A stretch of DNA of 7,049 nt from Euryarchaeota archaeon UBA121 (lineage in GTDB: Archaea > Thermoplasmatota > Poseidoniia > Poseidoniales > Thalassarchaeaceae): positions 2,064-9,112 of the forward strand of contig DANL01000006.1 in NCBI GenBank assembly GCA_002499865.1, given 5' to 3'. Positions 5,621 through 7,049 of the stretch are shown piece by piece (within the stretch, counting starts at the first letter, position 1; the number at the start of each line of letters is the position of its first letter). The notes under the pieces were generated by a model, which saw nothing but the letters and a program-made list of their open reading frames with translations, searched no databases and was not told the origin of the DNA. The translations under genes and the position numbers were made by a program.

Positions 5621-5665
5621 CAAATCCGGAGGTTGGTTGTAGAGTGGTGGACCCGACCGGATTTG
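5621..5665 (-). repeat. 9-bp complementarity between tRNA T-arm and its 3' trailer
   Basis: On the minus strand the T-arm contains CAAATCCGG (5665-5657), and the sequence 15 nt past the tRNA's CCA end reads CCGGATTTG (5629-5621). The two are perfectly complementary over 9 bp, with one further possible G-U pair. In an unprocessed transcript the trailer could compete with T-arm folding. It is inverted relative to the tRNA end, so it is not the direct repeat expected of an integration att site. Confidence 0.5.
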
Positions 5666-5721
5666 AACCGATGACCACTCGGTTATGAGCCGAGCGCTCT
5701 AACCAACTGAGCTACGGGTCC
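5645..5721 (-). tRNA. tRNA with anticodon CAU (Ile2 or elongator Met)
   Basis: The minus strand folds into a full cloverleaf. The acceptor GGACCCG/CGGGTCC is perfect, the D-arm is GCTC/GAGC, and the anticodon stem CTCGG/CCGAG encloses loop CTCATAA (anticodon CAU). The variable loop is 5 nt, and the T-arm ATCGG/CCGGT encloses TTCAAAT. The discriminator is A and CCA is encoded. There is no intron. It is not an initiator: the anticodon stem lacks the three consecutive G-C pairs (it has C29-G41). It could be elongator tRNA-Met, or the tRNA-Ile2 whose C34 archaea modify to agmatidine to read AUA. The G-rich acceptor start (GGACCCG) leans toward Ile2, but from sequence alone I cannot decide. It lies 84 bp upstream of the secreted Ig-like gene and is divergent from the OB-fold gene. 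Confidence 0.96.
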
Positions 5722-5783
5722 CGTCTCGTGTGGCTGGCCATGGAGTCAAGAACCTTGCCGAAGAAAACCCTGCTAGTTAGTGA

Positions 5784-7049
5784 ATGGGAACCATCAAGCG
5801 TCGAGCCCCCCCCTCACTGTACATGACAAAGCTATGGGTGATGTTTTTCACATCGCTTCTTCTTGTTTCAGCTATGAACTTCTATGCCGTAATAAGAGAG
5901 CCTGATATGATTGAAATTGACGAGATACGTAACTTCCCACGTGAAACTGTGAAAATAGAGGGGGTTCTGACTGGATATGTCAGAGACCCATACGGAGAGG
6001 GAGCTGATAGGATTGACCTCCAAGTTCAAGAGATAGACGGTCACTCTGTTGCGAAGGTCAGATGGAACGTTGATCGGAATAACGAGGTACCCCCAATTGG
6101 TACTGTAGTGACTGTAGAAGGGGAGGTATCCGAGTGGAATGGAAGGATTTGGCTTCAGTCGAACGGCTATGGAGCGATTATTGCTCAGGATGGTTTCGTG
6201 GATTTTTCTGAGACAAAATTAGTGGAGGTCGGCAGGGACCCTCAGTCATTCTCTAACAGCTCATTGCAAATTGATGGCTGGATCAGTGAGGCTTTGGCCC
6301 CTGATGTCACATATCATTCACTATATTTGATGGACAATCATGTCTACGGAGGAGCGGATCATCTTCTTTACATTCAGATTGAGGGGCGGGTGATTGATTG
6401 GGTTGAAGCGGGTAGCCATGTCAGAGTAAGTGGATGGCTTCAGTTTGATGAACGGTCATACAGATGGAGGCTCTTGGTCCAAGCGAGCGAGGTCGAAGTG
6501 CTGAGCCAGGGCGTTCCATCGAGCGTTAATTGGGAAGCCGACCCATATTCCCTCACTTTCGATATCGGGAAGATGGTCTTCGCAACAGGGACGGTTGAAA
6601 ACGAAGGGGGGGAATGGCTACTCAGGGGCCCATCGCCCAATGACAGCATGTGCTTCCTCCCCTCTGAGGACGATTTAGGCCAGTCCAACCTAAGTGGGAC
6701 CTCCGGGGTTTGGGCTGGGAGATTGGCATGGGCCGTAGATGAAGCCGAAGTGTGCCTTGATAGAGGCTATGACCTCATGTCGGAAAGAGAGACAGGGGAA
6801 TTCGGAGATGGCACAACAGAACTCTCAGCCGTTGCTTCTGACCCGTTCTCATACGTAGGCGGTAACTACACATTCGAAGGTTGGGTAACGGACCCTATCT
6901 CTCCTGATTACGACAAGGGTTACGTTGGAGATGGGTCTGATTACTACGAGAGGCAGACCAAGTTGAGATTACTGCTTGTAGGTGAACACTCCGAATATAT
7001 CGAGGCGAACCAGCCAATCAGGTTCAATGCCACGGTTCTGTGGTCTGAT
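5784..7049 (+). CDS. membrane-anchored tandem OB-fold-like protein (3' end beyond window)
   Basis: Open for 422 codons from ATG 5784 to the last base with no stop, so the gene is truncated by the window edge. A basic N-terminus (KRR at 5-7) and one hydrophobic segment at about 17-36 form a signal anchor or signal peptide with the rest outside the membrane. The exported part shows repeated OB-fold-like modules. The first is at about 55-132 (VKIEGVLTGYV ... GTVVTVEGEVSEWNGRIWLQ), the second at about 160-240 (LQIDGWISEAL ... GSHVRVSGWLQF ... WRLLVQASEVEV), a diverged third at about 257-326, and the start of a fourth at about 355-422 (YTFEGWV ... NQPIRFNATVLW). The 'G-x-x-V-x-V-x-G' turn before the final strands recurs. 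No heme-binding motif of CcmE is present. An alternative ATG at 5823 would shorten it by 13 residues; an in-frame TGA at 5781 precludes longer forms. Function unknown; OB-folds bind oligosaccharides, nucleic acid or proteins. It is divergent from the tRNA. Confidence 0.85.
   Translation, partial: MGTIKRRAPPSLYMTKLWVMFFTSLLLVSAMNFYAVIREPDMIEIDEIRNFPRETVKIEGVLTGYVRDPYGEGADRIDLQVQEIDGHSVAKVRWNVDRNNEVPPIGTVVTVEGEVSEWNGRIWLQSNGYGAIIAQDGFVDFSETKLVEVGRDPQSFSNSSLQIDGWISEALAPDVTYHSLYLMDNHVYGGADHLLYIQIEGRVIDWVEAGSHVRVSGWLQFDERSYRWRLLVQASEVEVLSQGVPSSVNWEADPYSLTFDIGKMVFATGTVENEGGEWLLRGPSPNDSMCFLPSEDDLGQSNLSGTSGVWAGRLAWAVDEAEVCLDRGYDLMSERETGEFGDGTTELSAVASDPFSYVGGNYTFEGWVTDPISPDYDKGYVGDGSDYYERQTKLRLLLVGEHSEYIEANQPIRFNATVLWSD
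5806..5813 (+). repeat. homopolymer of eight C between two candidate starts
   Basis: An uninterrupted C8 run lies in the first codons of the OB-fold gene, after ATG 5784 and before ATG 5823. It encodes the Ala-Pro-Pro part of the N-terminus. A one-base change would break the frame from 5784 but not from 5823. It may be a slippage site or a sequencing-error hotspot. Confidence 0.6.

Noticed and set aside
5561..5623. N-terminal extension of the secreted Ig-like protein from TTG 5623
   Set aside because: It would place 21 residues before an obvious signal peptide and overlaps a TATA-like box; ATG 5560 explains the sequence better.
5621..5721. tRNA-associated integration site (att)
   Set aside because: The repeated sequence near the tRNA end is inverted rather than a direct copy of the 3' end, and no integrase gene is in the window.
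5823..7049. CcmE-like heme chaperone for the OB-fold gene
   Set aside because: It shares the single membrane anchor plus OB-fold idea, but it lacks the His-x-x-x-Tyr heme motif and has several modules rather than one.

Overview
The window reads as part of an archaeal chromosome, most plausibly an uncultured marine euryarchaeon of the Thermoplasmatota (Marine Group II/III-like). This is inference. The support is TATA-type boxes about 24-25 nt upstream of two start codons, which implies leaderless mRNAs. Further support comes from the near absence of Shine-Dalgarno sites, a PGF-type C-terminal anchor on a secreted Ig-like protein, and short genes for exported or membrane proteins of unknown function. 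No mobile element, CRISPR array or rRNA is visible.

Layout. The left part (about 1-1812, + strand) is AT-richer. It holds a 157-aa three-helix membrane protein with an N-terminal Cys/His zinc-knuckle-like motif, then a complete M20D-type metallo-amidohydrolase. From about 1886 to 5721 every gene is on the minus strand. In transcription order these are a tRNA with anticodon CAU, a secreted Ig-like protein with a PGF-type C-terminal anchor, a three-helix membrane protein with a large Ser/Asp-rich ectodomain, a Kv-beta-like (AKR6-type) aldo-keto reductase, and a tiny cysteine-rich gene. From 5784 to the right edge, on the + strand and divergent from the tRNA, runs an unterminated gene for a membrane-anchored protein made of tandem OB-fold-like modules. 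Nothing in the window closes that reading frame.

The most striking element is the 21-codon minus-strand gene at 1886-1951. It has nine cysteines out of 21 residues in CxCC, CxC and CxxCC arrangements and contains no His, Lys, Arg or aromatic residue. A TATA-like box lies at leaderless distance and a 7-bp inverted repeat just upstream of that. It looks like a free-standing minimal metallothionein-like metal-binding peptide with its own promoter. It is not a leader peptide, because no same-strand gene follows it.

How the genes fit together: the gaps between the minus-strand genes (58-195 bp) and the lack of shared pathway argue against one operon. The two cell-surface proteins (3288-4532 and 4610-5560) and the OB-fold protein are probably envelope components. 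The amidohydrolase and the reductase look like independent metabolic genes.
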